DNA of 64,000 nucleotides from Herbidospora galbida (GCF_005233835.1 NZ_SZQA01000019.1:91115-155114), one strand, 5' to 3'. Positions 40,843 through 50,398 are shown, counted from the first letter of the stretch. A program made the numbers and translations. Notes: generated from the sequence alone by a model not told the origin.

Positions 40843-41838
40843 TTACGAACATGCACCCTTTTTGAGGAGTGGCCCGCCGGTCACCTTGTTGTCACACGTG
40901 ATGGTGTTTCCGCCGACGGTGTCGTTGATCCCGACGCCCTTTGCACCGGAAAGATTGATGACGTTCCGGCGGAAGACGTTTCCGGTTCCCCATCCGTCGA
41001 CGATCTCGTGGGTCTGGAATCCGTCGAGCGGGGTCTTCCGGCCGCGGTTCCCCTCGATGACGTAGTCGTTGCCCTTGACGTCGACCCAGGAATCGTTGGT
41101 GCCGTCGTTCACCAAGGCGGAGCCGTCGAAGGTGTTGCCGACGATCCAGCCGCCGCTGGTGCCTTCTTTGATGTCGACGGCCTCGGCGGTCGACTTGATC
41201 TCGTTGCCGCGCACCCAGTTGCCGTCGCTGCGGTCCATCCGGCCGCCGGTGTACTTCTTCCAGTTCGACTCGGCGGTGCCGATGTAGACGCCTTCGCCGA
41301 ATTTCGGCTTACGCAGACCGGTGTTGTAGATGCGGTTGTACTGGACGATGTTCTTGGTGCTGAAATCGCGCAGATGAATGGCCTCGTCGCCGATGGAGTG
41401 CACGGTCAGCGACTGGATGACCGAACCGTGGGTGCGGTCGGCCATCACGCCTTTCTGGCTGTTCCTGACGGTGAAACCGACCAGGCGCCAGTAGTTCCCC
41501 TTGTTGATGTGGAAACCGTAGCCGCCCTTCGGACCGCCGCCTTCGATGACCGATCCGGCGGTGCCGCAGACGAAAATGGGACGGCTCTTCGTACCCGATT
41601 TCTGGGCGACGAAATTCCCCCGGTAGAGGCCGGGCCGCAGCCTGATCACATCACCCGCGCGGGCCTTGGCCAGCGCGGTCTTGAGCTGGCTCGCGGTGCC
41701 CACGGTCGTCGTCGCACGTGGGCATTTCACCATTCCCGGGCCGGTGGGCGCGGCGGCCTGAGCGGGGCCGGCGACTAAAACTCCACTGGTGGCCACGAGC
41801 AACGCGCCCACCACATATTTGATCTCCACCTTGACCAT
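40843..41838 (-). CDS. Secreted right-handed beta-helix protein (pectate-lyase-like fold)
   Basis: The protein has 331 residues. The signal peptide is VVGALLVATSGVLVAGPAQAA. SQLKTALAKARAGDVIRLRPGLYRG is the usual entry of polysaccharide-lyase-like beta-helices. GFTVRNSQKGVMADRTHGSVIQSL and similar turns show the coils. Cysteines at each end could pair. It lacks the long linker of the 30-kb protein and is more compact. It resembles PL-type enzymes and fungal/bacterial beta-helix exoproteins; the catalytic site was not identified. Substrate unknown. Confidence 0.85.
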   Translation of the reverse strand: MVKVEIKYVVGALLVATSGVLVAGPAQAAAPTGPGMVKCPRATTTVGTASQLKTALAKARAGDVIRLRPGLYRGNFVAQKSGTKSRPIFVCGTAGSVIEGGGPKGGYGFHINKGNYWRLVGFTVRNSQKGVMADRTHGSVIQSLTVHSIGDEAIHLRDFSTKNIVQYNRIYNTGLRKPKFGEGVYIGTAESNWKKYTGGRMDRSDGNWVRGNEIKSTAEAVDIKEGTSGGWIVGNTFDGSALVNDGTNDSWVDVKGNDYVIEGNRGRKTPLDGFQTHEIVDGWGTGNVFRRNVINLSGAKGVGINDTVGGNTITCDNKVTGGPLLKKGACS

Positions 41839-41889
41839 CCTGTCAGTGGAGTCACAGGTGTCACAAGTTTCGCCGGCCCGCTCTAATGA

Positions 41890-42669
41890 TCAGAAACCAG
41901 GGAAAACCCGACGCAGTTCCTCCAATGTGATCGAACCGGTGAGTTCGACGACCGGCGGGGTGTGCTCGGGCGCGTGCCGCCCGGTGACCAGCCGCAGCCA
42001 CCACTCGGCGGGGGCGGTCAGCACCGCGTCGGGCTCGGCCGGGACGTCCACGATCTCGGCCTGCTCCCCGATCGCGAGGCCGAACGAACGCTCGGGGGCG
42101 GTCACGTGCACGGCCAGGGTGGCCGCGCGGCCGAGCCGGTCGGGCTTGGCGGTCCAGCCGAGCATCCCGCCGATCCGGTCGAGCAGGATGTCGGTGGCGT
42201 CCGGGCGCAGCCCGGCGGCCCGGTCGAAGGTGACCTGGACGTCCCACGTGTGCAGGGCGAGTTCGCTCAGCCGGAACTTGGCGAAGGTCTCCACGTCGAG
42301 CGGGTCGGTCGGGAACCACAGGGCGATCCGCAGGCTCTCGCGGGTGTCCGGGTCGAGGCCCTCAAGGCGGGCGATGTGGTTCTCGTTGGCGTCGAGGAAG
42401 GCGTTCGCGCGCTCCACGGGGGACATCGCGTCCCAGCGGGCCCAGATGGCGCGGATCGCGTCACCCTCCGGGGCGCCGGTGCCGTCCAGGGCGCCTTCGA
42501 GGGCGGCGAGGTTGATCTCGGCGCCGCTGCCGAGGTGGCTGAGCACCTGGGAGACGTCCCAGTCGGAGGCCCCCGACTGTCGGACGAGGTCCTCCGGCGC
42601 GAAGGCGCGGACCTGCGCGGCGAGTTCGTCGAAGGTGGAGCGCAGGGTCTTGGTCGCCTGGTCGGTCAT
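41890..42669 (-). CDS. Maleylpyruvate isomerase family mycothiol-dependent enzyme
   Basis: The protein has 259 residues of the DinB-like four-helix fold. DLVRQSGASDWDVSQVLSHLGSGAEI places the first metal-binding His, and ELALHTWDVQ the later His. The C-terminal SCP-2-like part ends VELTGSITLEELRRVFPGF. Members use mycothiol as cofactor or bind zinc; individual reactions vary. The ATG gives the normal family start. It lies 87 bp from the gamma-glutamyltransferase gene on the same strand. Confidence 0.9.
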   Translation of the reverse strand: MTDQATKTLRSTFDELAAQVRAFAPEDLVRQSGASDWDVSQVLSHLGSGAEINLAALEGALDGTGAPEGDAIRAIWARWDAMSPVERANAFLDANENHIARLEGLDPDTRESLRIALWFPTDPLDVETFAKFRLSELALHTWDVQVTFDRAAGLRPDATDILLDRIGGMLGWTAKPDRLGRAATLAVHVTAPERSFGLAIGEQAEIVDVPAEPDAVLTAPAEWWLRLVTGRHAPEHTPPVVELTGSITLEELRRVFPGF

Positions 42670-42755
42670 AGGTGGGTTTCTCCGTGTACGGGGGATCGGT
42701 GGCGTCGACAACGCGAACACCACCGATCCCACGAATCATCCCCGTTTGTGACCGA

Positions 42756-44273
42756 TCACCGCCCGAGGGCGGCGCCGATCCTCGCCCGCGGGTCGGTCGC
42801 CCCCGCCAGCACGCCGGAGGGCAGCACGTCGATCAGGTGGGCGTGCCCGAACCCGTCGCCGTAGCTCTCCCTGACGGTCCGGTGCCCCCGTTCGGCCAGC
42901 CCGCTCTCCCAGGGGGCGCCGTCCTCGACCTCGACGACGTGCTCCGCGCTCCGCCAGGTCTCGAAGCCGGTCGCCGAGCCGAGCACCCAGCGCGGGGCGT
43001 CGATGATCTCGCCGGGGGTCTGGTCGTGGACGAGCAGCCGCGTCACCAGCTGCAGCAGGATCTGCGGCTGGGCGTCGCCGCCCATGGTGCCGACGACGGT
43101 GCGCAGCGAGCCGTCCGGGCGGGTGATCAGGGCGGGCGCGAGCGTGTGCGGCGGGCGGCGGCCGGGGCCGTACTCGGCCGGGTGGCCTTCGGTCAGGGAG
43201 AAGCCGATGCCGCGGTTGTGCAGGTTGATGCCGGTCGACGGTTCGAACAGGAGGCTGCCGAACCCGGCGGCGTTCGACTGGATCAGCGAGACGCCCATGC
43301 CGTCGGCGTCGACGGCGCAGAGATAGGTGGTGTCGCCCTTGTTCGCCGGAGCGGTCAGGCCCGGGGTGCCGACCAGCGCCCGGCGGGCCTCGGCGGCGTC
43401 GAGGGGGGCGGTCGCGTTCTCGTACAGGACGTCGAGACGGTCGTGCCCGGCGGCGACGGCGGCCTCGATCAGCAGATGGGCCCAGGCCGGGTCGGCGGGG
43501 TCGGCGGGGAGGTCGAGGCCCTCCAGGATCTTGAGGGCGAGCAGGAGCAGGTAGCCCTGGGAGTTGGGCGGGATGGTGTGGACGCCGTGGCCGAAGACGC
43601 TCGCCGACAACGGGGTGACCCAGTCGGCCTGGTCTCTCGCGAGGTCGTCCTCGGTGTACTCGCCGCCGCCGAGCTTGAGCAGCCCCTGGCCGAATTCGCC
43701 CTGGTAGAAGCCGGCCCGGCCGGTCTCGGCGACGGCCCGCAGCGCCCTGGCCGCGCCCGGCCTCCTGATCGGGTCGCCGATGCTCTGCACGTGCGCGTAG
43801 TCACTCTGCAGCGTGCCGATGAACGCGGCCCCCGGGGCCAGCAGCGGCGAGGCCGGGAAGCCCTCGTCCGCCAGGCGGATCGCGGGGGCCAGCACCTCGG
43901 CGAGCGGCAACCGGCCGAACCTGCCGTGCAGGGCGAGCCAGCCGTCGACGCATCCGGGCACGGGGACCGAGCGGATGTCGTACAGGTGCGGCATCCGGTC
44001 GTGTCCCTCCGCCCGCAGCCGGGCGGGGTCGGCGCCGCTGCCGGCGCGGCCCGAGGAGTTCAGGGCGTGGACGCCCGACCCGTCGTGGACCAGCGCGAAC
44101 AGATCACCCCCCAGGCCGCACATGTGCGGCGCGGTGACCGCCAGCACCGCGTTCGCCGCCACGGCGGCGTCGGCGGCGCTCCCTCCCTTGTCCAGTACGA
44201 CCAGACCCGCGGCAGACGCGAGGTGGTCAATGGTGCAAACCATGCCGTTTGGTGCATACCGGGTGGAAGTCAT
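42756..44273 (-). CDS. ggt: Gamma-glutamyltransferase family hydrolase
   Basis: The protein has 505 residues. The large-subunit part shows GGSAADAAVAANAVLAVTAPHMCGLGGDLF. The self-cleavage Thr lies near residue 315 in NKGDTTYLCAVDADG. The small-subunit part has SNAAGFGS and the TMGGDAQPQ oxyanion segment. The family cleaves itself into two subunits and removes gamma-glutamyl groups. There is no signal peptide, so this one is probably cytoplasmic, unlike the usual periplasmic GGT. KGDTTYLC differs from the classical N-T-T-H-Y-S, which suggests an altered substrate. Confidence 0.88.
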   Translation of the reverse strand: MTSTRYAPNGMVCTIDHLASAAGLVVLDKGGSAADAAVAANAVLAVTAPHMCGLGGDLFALVHDGSGVHALNSSGRAGSGADPARLRAEGHDRMPHLYDIRSVPVPGCVDGWLALHGRFGRLPLAEVLAPAIRLADEGFPASPLLAPGAAFIGTLQSDYAHVQSIGDPIRRPGAARALRAVAETGRAGFYQGEFGQGLLKLGGGEYTEDDLARDQADWVTPLSASVFGHGVHTIPPNSQGYLLLLALKILEGLDLPADPADPAWAHLLIEAAVAAGHDRLDVLYENATAPLDAAEARRALVGTPGLTAPANKGDTTYLCAVDADGMGVSLIQSNAAGFGSLLFEPSTGINLHNRGIGFSLTEGHPAEYGPGRRPPHTLAPALITRPDGSLRTVVGTMGGDAQPQILLQLVTRLLVHDQTPGEIIDAPRWVLGSATGFETWRSAEHVVEVEDGAPWESGLAERGHRTVRESYGDGFGHAHLIDVLPSGVLAGATDPRARIGAALGR

Positions 44274-44376
44274 ACCAGGACTCTACGATGAGGCTTTCAT
44301 CGCCCGCTTCGTCGAGAACCGCGGCTTCACCCTCACGGCGGAGGGCCGCCTACACCTGGCGTCGGTGAACGACAAC

Positions 44377-44402
44377 GGGCCCGGCGGAGAACCGCCGGGC
44401 CC
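44377..44402. terminator. Strong hairpin at the end of the subtilase gene
   Basis: GGGCCCGGCGG and CCGCCGGGCCC pair perfectly around AGAA, 16 bp after the subtilase stop. On the minus strand it is followed by a T-rich GTTGTCGTT. It probably ends transcription of the protease gene. Confidence 0.65.
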
Positions 44403-44418
44403 GCTCACCGTTCACGTG

Positions 44419-47400
44419 CTACTGGACGGTGATCTTGTCGACTTCCTGGGTGACGCCCTTGACCTGGTCGGTGACGACCGAGGTCGTGACCGAGCCGACG
44501 CCGGTGATGGCGCCCTTGACCTTCATCGTGTAGGTCAGCGTCTCGCCCGGCGCGCCGGGCGTGCTGGTGATGGTGTAGTCGCTGGTCACGCCGGTGCCCG
44601 CCGGGATCTGGCTGCCGGCGGTGCCGTCGGAGTTCTCCGCGCCCACGGTCAGGCCGTAGGCGTCGCCCGGGTAGGGCAGCGGGCCCGGGTAGGCGAAGCT
44701 GATGTCCTCGACGCCGTTGACGCCGATCCACGCCTGGAACGTGCGCAGCGTGTTGGTGCCGTAGAGACGCAGTCGCCACTCGACGACGATCCAGTCGGAC
44801 ACGCCGTCGGTCAGCGTGGTCGCGTAGACGCCCGGGGCGCCGGTGCCGTCGAGGTCGGTCCAGAACGGCGCGAGCACGCCGTTCGGGCGGGTGTCGTCGG
44901 GCAGCGTCTGCGGGGTGAACTGGATGTCCGCCGAGCCGTTGGTGCCGCCCGCCACGAGGTACCCGTTGGACGTGATGCCGATCCGGGTGAACGTCTGCCC
45001 GGCGAACCGGTACGCCGGGACGTTGTAGTTCACCGCCTGCTCGTCGCCCACCGGCGTCGGCGTGGTGCCGAACGCGTCGAGCGGGAGGTAGCCGAACAGA
45101 CCGCCCGGGGTGATCACCGGCGCGTCGGGCTGGCGGCCGTCGAGCGTGGTGGTGACCGTGGCCTCCTGGCTGCTCACCTGGGTCGCGCCGGTGACGCTGT
45201 TCAGCCGCAGGCGGCCGTCGAGCACGCTGGTGGCGGTGACCTCGGTGTCGTTCAGGGTGCCGTTGGAGACGGTGACGGTGCAGGTCGTCTCGGCGTTCTT
45301 CGGGATGGTCGTCGGGGCGCAGGTCTGGTCGACCGGGATCGCGCCCTCCTGGCGGTAGAACGCCACCGGGATGCGGTGGTCCTTGTTGCCGTCCTCCTGG
45401 CGGAGGTCGATCTCACCGAAGTACTGGCCGTCCGGGACGTCCGGGGCGCTGATCGTGATGGTCAGCTCCTTGGTCCCGCCGGCCGGGACGGTGAAGCGCT
45501 CCGGCGTCACGGTGATGTGCGTGCCGGCGGTGGTGGTCTTGCCGCGCGAGGTGTACTCGACCTCCTCGCCCGTGACGTTCTTCACGGTCCGCGTGGTGGT
45601 GATCTGGCCCGGCATGGTGGGCGCGTTCACCGACGGGATGTTCAGGTCGATGCGGTTCAGCGGGTCGTCGGCGGAGATCGCGAAATCGGCCGCGGTCTCG
45701 TCGATGGTCAGCACCGAGTTGTACGCCTGGCTCAGGTCGATGCGGCCGCCGCCCATGTCGAACGGGTCGGCCGGGGTGACCCGGTCCTGCTTGGTGACGT
45801 TGGTGCGGGCCGTGGTCTCCAGGGCCGACTTGACCTGGCCGGGGGTCCAGCCGGGGTTGGCCGCGAACACCAGCGCCGCCGCGCCCGCGACGTGCGGAGA
45901 CGACATCGAGGTGCCGGCGATCACCTGGAACAGGTTCCCGGGCGGGCCCTCCAGCGGGGACTCGGGGGTCGGGGTGTGACCGGCGAGGATGTGCAGACCG
46001 GGAGCGGTGACGTCGGGCTTGAGGAAGTCGCCGCCGGGGCCGCGCGAGGAGAACGTCGTGATGACGTCGCGCTGCCAGTTGGTCTTGGTGCCCTGGGTGA
46101 AGGTCGCCGTCGCCCCGGGAGAGGCGGCGAGGTGAGCGAGCAGGACGTCGGTCGCCGGCTTGTCGATGTGGACGGTCGGCAGCCAGTGGTTGTCGGTCAT
46201 GATGTCGAGCGGCGTGCTGTTGTACAGGATCATGCCGACCGCGCCGCCCTGCTTCACGTTGAAGCCCTTGAGCACGCGGTTCGGGCCACGCTCACACGCC
46301 ACGATCTTGCCGGTGAAGAGGCCGGGAGGAGCGGGGGTGAGGCAGAGCGCGTCGCTGTACGGCGGCGCCGAGGCGCGCACCACCTGGGTCGGCGTCGAGA
46401 TGCCGGCGGTGATCGAGGCGCCCTTGAGGGTCGGGCCGCCACCGGTGAAGGTGATGGTCGACTCGAAGGTCCGCTTCTGGGTGTTGGCCGCCACCGTGGT
46501 CACCCACGGGGAGCGGTGGTCGGTCGTGGCCGCGCCGGGACCGGCGTTGCCCGCCGAGGCGGCGACGAACACGCCGGCGGCGTAGGCGTCGAGGAAGGCG
46601 AGCTCGACCGGGTCGGTGTACGGGTTCGCGCCACCGGAGATCGAGAAGTTGATCACGTCGACGCCGTCGAGGATCGCCTGGCCGACGGCCGCGGCCGAGT
46701 CGGTCTGGTAGCAGCCTTCGGCGCCACAGACCTTGTACACGGACACGTGCGCGGCCGGGGCGATGCCGTGGATCGGGCCGCGCGAGATGCCGAGCGGGTT
46801 GGCGTCCTCGACCGGCCCGCCGGCGGCGGTGGTGGCGGTGTGGGTGCCGTGGCCGTTCGAGTCACGCGCCGAGTCGGGGTAGACGTCCCCGCCGACGACG
46901 ATGTTGTACGTGTCGAGGAACGGCTGGCCGCCGATCAGCTTGTTGTTGCAGACGAAGACGTCGGCCGCCGGGGTCAGCGGGTTGTCTCCGAAGTCACAGG
47001 TCCGAGGCGTGCCGTCGGCCTTCGCCGGCGGGGCCGGGAGGTTGGGCTTCTCGGCGAGGGAGGGGTGCTCGGGCCACGCGCCCGAGTCGAGGATGCCGAC
47101 GATGACGCCCTTGCCCGAGTTCGGCGCGCCGCCGAGCGAGTTGTAGACGGGCGTGGCGTCGATGGCCTCGGCGCTGGAGTCGGTCAGCGGCTTCTCGAGA
47201 CCGTCCTCCTGCACGGCCGCCACACCGGGCAGCTTCAGCAGGTCCTTGGCCTCGTTGGCCGGAACGGTCAGCGCGACGCCGCCGTAGACGGTGCGGAGCT
47301 TCTGGCCCACCTTGGCGCCGGCGACCTCGCCGGGCAGCGCGGCCAGGAACTTGTTCTCGATGCCCTCGATGTGCTCGACGTACTTCTCGGCCGCGGCGCT

Positions 47401-47733
47401 GTCGGGGTCGAGCCCCTTGCCGGTGGCGCTGGGGCTGGTCGCGGCGTAGCCGCTGACCCCGCCCTTGTAGGCGGCCAGCGAGTCGTAGTCGAGCTTGACG
47501 ACGACGTTCACCGGGTCGGTCGAGGTCGCCTTGAGCAGCGCCTCGTCGCTCTGGGCAAGCTGGCCGGTCAGCGACTTGGCCCCGGTGACCACCTCGGGGT
47601 TGGTCAGCGGTACGGCGGTGAACGAGGGCGTGGGAGTCGGGGTGGGATCGGCGATCGCCGACCCAGCCGGGACCAACGCAGCCACCAGGCCGACTGCGGC
47701 GGCCGTGGCGACGGTCAGTCTTAACCTTGACAC
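44419..47733 (-). CDS. Secreted S8 family subtilisin-like protease
   Basis: The protein has 1104 residues. A signal peptide (VATAAAVGLVAALVPAGSAIA) and a TPTPTP stretch lead into an I9-type propeptide. Catalytic residues are Asp216 in GILDSG, His295 in NGHGTHTA and Ser609 in GTSMSSPH. A PA-type insert lies about 430-550. After 650 come FN3-like and bacterial immunoglobulin-like domains to the end. The GTG start is preceded by an excellent GGAGGTTTC site. It should digest proteins outside the cell. It is transcribed alone. Confidence 0.95.
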   Translation of the reverse strand: MSRLRLTVATAAAVGLVAALVPAGSAIADPTPTPTPSFTAVPLTNPEVVTGAKSLTGQLAQSDEALLKATSTDPVNVVVKLDYDSLAAYKGGVSGYAATSPSATGKGLDPDSAAAEKYVEHIEGIENKFLAALPGEVAGAKVGQKLRTVYGGVALTVPANEAKDLLKLPGVAAVQEDGLEKPLTDSSAEAIDATPVYNSLGGAPNSGKGVIVGILDSGAWPEHPSLAEKPNLPAPPAKADGTPRTCDFGDNPLTPAADVFVCNNKLIGGQPFLDTYNIVVGGDVYPDSARDSNGHGTHTATTAAGGPVEDANPLGISRGPIHGIAPAAHVSVYKVCGAEGCYQTDSAAAVGQAILDGVDVINFSISGGANPYTDPVELAFLDAYAAGVFVAASAGNAGPGAATTDHRSPWVTTVAANTQKRTFESTITFTGGGPTLKGASITAGISTPTQVVRASAPPYSDALCLTPAPPGLFTGKIVACERGPNRVLKGFNVKQGGAVGMILYNSTPLDIMTDNHWLPTVHIDKPATDVLLAHLAASPGATATFTQGTKTNWQRDVITTFSSRGPGGDFLKPDVTAPGLHILAGHTPTPESPLEGPPGNLFQVIAGTSMSSPHVAGAAALVFAANPGWTPGQVKSALETTARTNVTKQDRVTPADPFDMGGGRIDLSQAYNSVLTIDETAADFAISADDPLNRIDLNIPSVNAPTMPGQITTTRTVKNVTGEEVEYTSRGKTTTAGTHITVTPERFTVPAGGTKELTITISAPDVPDGQYFGEIDLRQEDGNKDHRIPVAFYRQEGAIPVDQTCAPTTIPKNAETTCTVTVSNGTLNDTEVTATSVLDGRLRLNSVTGATQVSSQEATVTTTLDGRQPDAPVITPGGLFGYLPLDAFGTTPTPVGDEQAVNYNVPAYRFAGQTFTRIGITSNGYLVAGGTNGSADIQFTPQTLPDDTRPNGVLAPFWTDLDGTGAPGVYATTLTDGVSDWIVVEWRLRLYGTNTLRTFQAWIGVNGVEDISFAYPGPLPYPGDAYGLTVGAENSDGTAGSQIPAGTGVTSDYTITSTPGAPGETLTYTMKVKGAITGVGSVTTSVVTDQVKGVTQEVDKITVQ

Positions 47734-48062
47734 GAAACCTCCATGGGTGCTGGGGATTCGTCACCGCACAAGGAGGAATCGCGCCACCCCCCGGGCAGCG
47801 TCCGAAATTGGACGCGCAAAAGGGCTGCAACCCTCCCCGGTTGGTTGACGATAACCGGACCGTTCGCCTTAGAACGTTCCGATCTGTCAGGGAGTTTAGT
47901 TAGCTCTTATTTGTCCCGCTAGATGAGATATTGCCAAGTGGGCTGTCCAGATTGGGACGCCCCGCGCTTTCGCTGATAAATGGCCTTCTACCTGCAGTTC
48001 GGTGGACTGTCAGGGCGGTGTGTCGGCCACAGGGGGGACTTGCCGACCGGCAGCATTGGACC
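47734..48062. other. Divergent promoter region between the protease and MBL genes
   Basis: This 329-bp gap has lower GC in its middle. Near the protease it contains the GGAGG ribosome site. A GAACGTTC palindrome lies at 47872-47879. A weak hairpin with AGGG arms lies near 47821. No coding frame is supported before GTG at 48063. Confidence 0.5.
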
Positions 48063-48875
48063 GTGAGCGAGCGAGTTGATGAGCAGAACCTGCCGAGGCA
48101 GGAGTGCGCGGCGACGGTTCTGGGCGGTCCGACGACAGTCATCGACATGGGTGGCCTGCGGATAGTCGTGGATCCCACTTTCGACGCTCCCGGCCCGCAC
48201 GGCTATCTGACCAAAACCCTTCCGCCTGTGGTCGATGAGACGGGACTGGGTTTCATCGACATGGTGCTGGTCAGCCATGACGCGCATCCTGACAACCTTG
48301 ACGACCGGGGCCGCGCGTTCGCCTCCGAGGCGGTCCTCACGCTGACGACGCCCGGCGCCGCCGCCCGGCTGGGCGCGACGGGCCTCGAGCCCTGGACGAC
48401 CTTCACCGCGCCCCGCCCCGACGGCGGCGGCGACCTGTTCGTGCTGGCGGTGCCCGCCGTCCACGGTCCGGAGGACGGCGAACGCGACGCCGACGGCTTC
48501 GTCAACTGCGAGGTGACCGGTTTCGTACTGTCGGGCCGGGGCCTGCCGACGGTGTACGTGAGCGGCGACAACGCCTCGATGCGCGTCGTGGGCGAGATCG
48601 CCCGCCGGGTGCCGGAGATCGACGCCGCGGTGCTGAACGCGGGGGCGGCGCGGGTGCGGGGCAAGTTCCGGGAACGCCCGGTGTCGATGGACGGCCGGCG
48701 GGTCGCGGCGGCGGCCGCGGTGCTGGGCGTCGGCGCGGTGATCCCCGCCCACTACGACGGCTGGACCCACTTCTCCGAGGGCCGGGCCGAGGTGGAGACC
48801 GCCTTCGACGAGGCCGGACTGTCGGCCGTGCTCCGCGTGGCCGACCACGGCGCCTGGTCGGCGCTGCGGACCTGA
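48063..48875 (+). CDS. Metallo-beta-lactamase-fold hydrolase (UlaG-like)
   Basis: The protein has 270 residues. LVSHDAHPDNLDD is the zinc-binding H-x-H-x-D-N-like motif. TVIDMGGLRIVVDPTFD and VYVSGDNASM are typical of the UlaG/lactonase branch. A final IPAHYDGW holds another ligand His. It probably hydrolyses an ester, lactone or phosphodiester; the substrate is unknown. I chose GTG at 48063, giving VSERVDEQNL, because the preceding frame is poor in codon use. It ends 7 bp from the convergent LacI gene. Confidence 0.87.
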   Translation: MSERVDEQNLPRQECAATVLGGPTTVIDMGGLRIVVDPTFDAPGPHGYLTKTLPPVVDETGLGFIDMVLVSHDAHPDNLDDRGRAFASEAVLTLTTPGAAARLGATGLEPWTTFTAPRPDGGGDLFVLAVPAVHGPEDGERDADGFVNCEVTGFVLSGRGLPTVYVSGDNASMRVVGEIARRVPEIDAAVLNAGAARVRGKFRERPVSMDGRRVAAAAAVLGVGAVIPAHYDGWTHFSEGRAEVETAFDEAGLSAVLRVADHGAWSALRT

Positions 48876-48882
48876 CGCGCGG

Positions 48883-49926
48883 TCAGCCCCGGCGCGGGGC
48901 GGTGCTCCCCCGGACCATCAGTTCGGTCCCGAGTTCCACCCGCCGCTGGAGGAGAGGCTCCCCTTCGGCCAGGTTGATCAGCATGAGGGCGGCCGTCGCC
49001 GCCATCTCGGTCAGCGGCTGGCGTACGGTCGTGAGCGGCGGGATGGCCCATCTCCACGGAGGCATGTCGTCGAAGCCGACCACGCTGAGGTCGTCGGGGA
49101 TGCGCAGGCCCAGCTGGTGGGCGGCGTGGTAGATGCCGATCGCCTGCCCGTCGTTGGCGGCGAAGATCGCCGTGGGCGGCTGCGCCAGCTCCATCAGCCG
49201 GTGGGTGTGGACGACGCCGTCGTCCATCTGGAAGGCGCCGACGCGGATGAGGTCGGGATCGATCGGAACGCCGGCGGCGTCGAGGGCGGCGCGGTAGCCG
49301 TCGAGGCGGGCCCGGCTGGAGAGGGCGAAGTCGGGGCCGGTGATCATGGCGATCCGCCGGTGCCCCAGTTCGAGCAGGTGGCGCGTGGCCTCCAGCCCGC
49401 CGCTCCAGTTGGTGGCCCCGACTGACGGCACCCCCCGGCCGGGATCCCCCGCCGGGTCGAGCACGACCAGCGGGACCTCGCGGGTCGCGAGCAGCACGCG
49501 CTGTTCCTCTGTGGGCCCGGAGAAGACCGTGATGACCCCGGCGGGACGGCGGCTGAGCACGTCCTGGATCCACTGCTGACCGGGGACGTGCCGGCCGCCG
49601 AGCTCGGAGACCACCACGCTCAGGCCGTGCTGCCCAGCCACCGACTTGACGCCCTTGACGATCTCTATCGGGTAGTCGCCGGCCAGTTCGTGGAAGACGA
49701 GCTCGATCAGCCCGGCGGGCTTCACGCGCCGCCGCTGCCGCCGGAACCCGTGTTCCCTGATGAGGCGCTCAACCAGTGCCCGGGTGTCGGACCCGACCTC
49801 GGAGCGCCCGTTGACGACCTTGGAGACGGTGGCGACCGAGACCCCCGCCATCTCGGCCAGCTGGGAGAGAGTCAGGGCTTCGGAGGACGCCGGACCGGCA
49901 TGGGGGGCATCGTCGGTCGAGGTCAT
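48883..49926 (-). CDS. LacI-family transcriptional regulator of the plant-glycan operon
   Basis: The protein has 347 residues. The LacI helix-turn-helix LTLSQLAEMAGVSVATVSKVVNGRSEV lies near residues 19-45. The effector domain shows LIELVFHELAGDYPIEIVKGV, ITGPDFALSSRARLDGYRAAL and the late FAANDGQAIG, VVGFDDMPPWRW. The ATG chosen precedes a short acidic lead; a longer upstream frame is not convincing. It is divergent from the secreted glycoside hydrolase operon and is the obvious candidate to bind the operators there. GAAA/TTTC palindromes lie about 90 bp upstream. The inducer is likely an oligosaccharide from arabinoxylan. Confidence 0.9.
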   Translation of the reverse strand: MTSTDDAPHAGPASSEALTLSQLAEMAGVSVATVSKVVNGRSEVGSDTRALVERLIREHGFRRQRRRVKPAGLIELVFHELAGDYPIEIVKGVKSVAGQHGLSVVVSELGGRHVPGQQWIQDVLSRRPAGVITVFSGPTEEQRVLLATREVPLVVLDPAGDPGRGVPSVGATNWSGGLEATRHLLELGHRRIAMITGPDFALSSRARLDGYRAALDAAGVPIDPDLIRVGAFQMDDGVVHTHRLMELAQPPTAIFAANDGQAIGIYHAAHQLGLRIPDDLSVVGFDDMPPWRWAIPPLTTVRQPLTEMAATAALMLINLAEGEPLLQRRVELGTELMVRGSTAPRRG

Positions 49927-50016
49927 AAGCGGAATTCTATGGGTGTTTTCGGACCTTACGCGGCGCCGTTTGCGCTGCTGGTGCGAACACTTCCCGCCCC
50001 GACCCGAGAGCTGGGC

Positions 50017-50048
50017 CGAAACTTTTCGCAACTTGACTGAAATCTTTC
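50017..50048. promoter_or_regulatory. Two GAAA/TTTC palindromes upstream of the LacI gene
   Basis: CGAAA-CT-TTTCG (50017-50028) is a perfect dyad; GAAA-TC-TTTC (50039-50048) follows 21 bp later, about one helix turn times two. CGAAA-N-TTTCG palindromes are known xylan-gene regulatory elements in Streptomyces. The site is placed to control the regulator gene itself. Confidence 0.5.
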
Positions 50049-50123
50049 CAAGGCCGGCCGGACCGCCTTTGACAGCCGCCCGAACCATGCCGGAAATCTA
50101 CGGTTGCCAACAGGTAACTTCTA

Positions 50124-50134
50124 TGAAATTTTCA
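50124..50134. promoter_or_regulatory. Third GAAA/TTTC palindrome
   Basis: TGAAA-T-TTTCA is a perfect 11-bp dyad, 76 bp further from the regulator gene. It has the one-base spacer of the published xylan element but lacks the flanking C and G. Confidence 0.4.
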
Positions 50135-50324
50135 CATGCACGGACCGAAAGGTGCGGCCCCCCTCAGGGCGAATAACCAGGCCGGGCGCTGCCTCGGCGG
50201 CAATGCCCAGCTCAGCGAGGGTGGCGGCACTGTTGACGCCGAATCGGCAGTTGGGTGTACTCAGGCAACCGCGAACCCTCGCAGGAGCAGACCATGGATC
50301 ACTGAGATCACGAATGTTAGCGAT

Positions 50325-50338
50325 AACAGATTTTCGGT
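50325..50338. promoter_or_regulatory. LacI-type operator, copy 1
   Basis: TGTTAGC-GATAACA is a 14-bp near-perfect palindrome with the central CpG typical of LacI operators. Copy 2 at 50735 is its exact reverse complement. A CCAAGGAA ribosome-like site and an ATG follow about 60 bp later. Confidence 0.75.
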
Positions 50339-50398
50339 GATCATTCCCGCTGACCGGCCCGACCTACCTGCTGACTCCTCACCCCCCAAGGAACCGGC

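Noticed and set aside
44263..44378. A short plus-strand stretch with plausible coding text (LYDEAFIARFVENRGFTLTAEGRL) between GGT and subtilase genes
   Set aside because: It has no ribosome site and no own stop before the hairpin. It could be a remnant, but there is too little to annotate.
43813..47724. A 1303-codon open frame opposite the subtilase gene
   Set aside because: It is the antisense shadow of a well-supported S8 protease; in GC-rich DNA stop codons are rare on the other strand. Its product has no family pattern and is rich in R, V, D and G as expected for a shadow.
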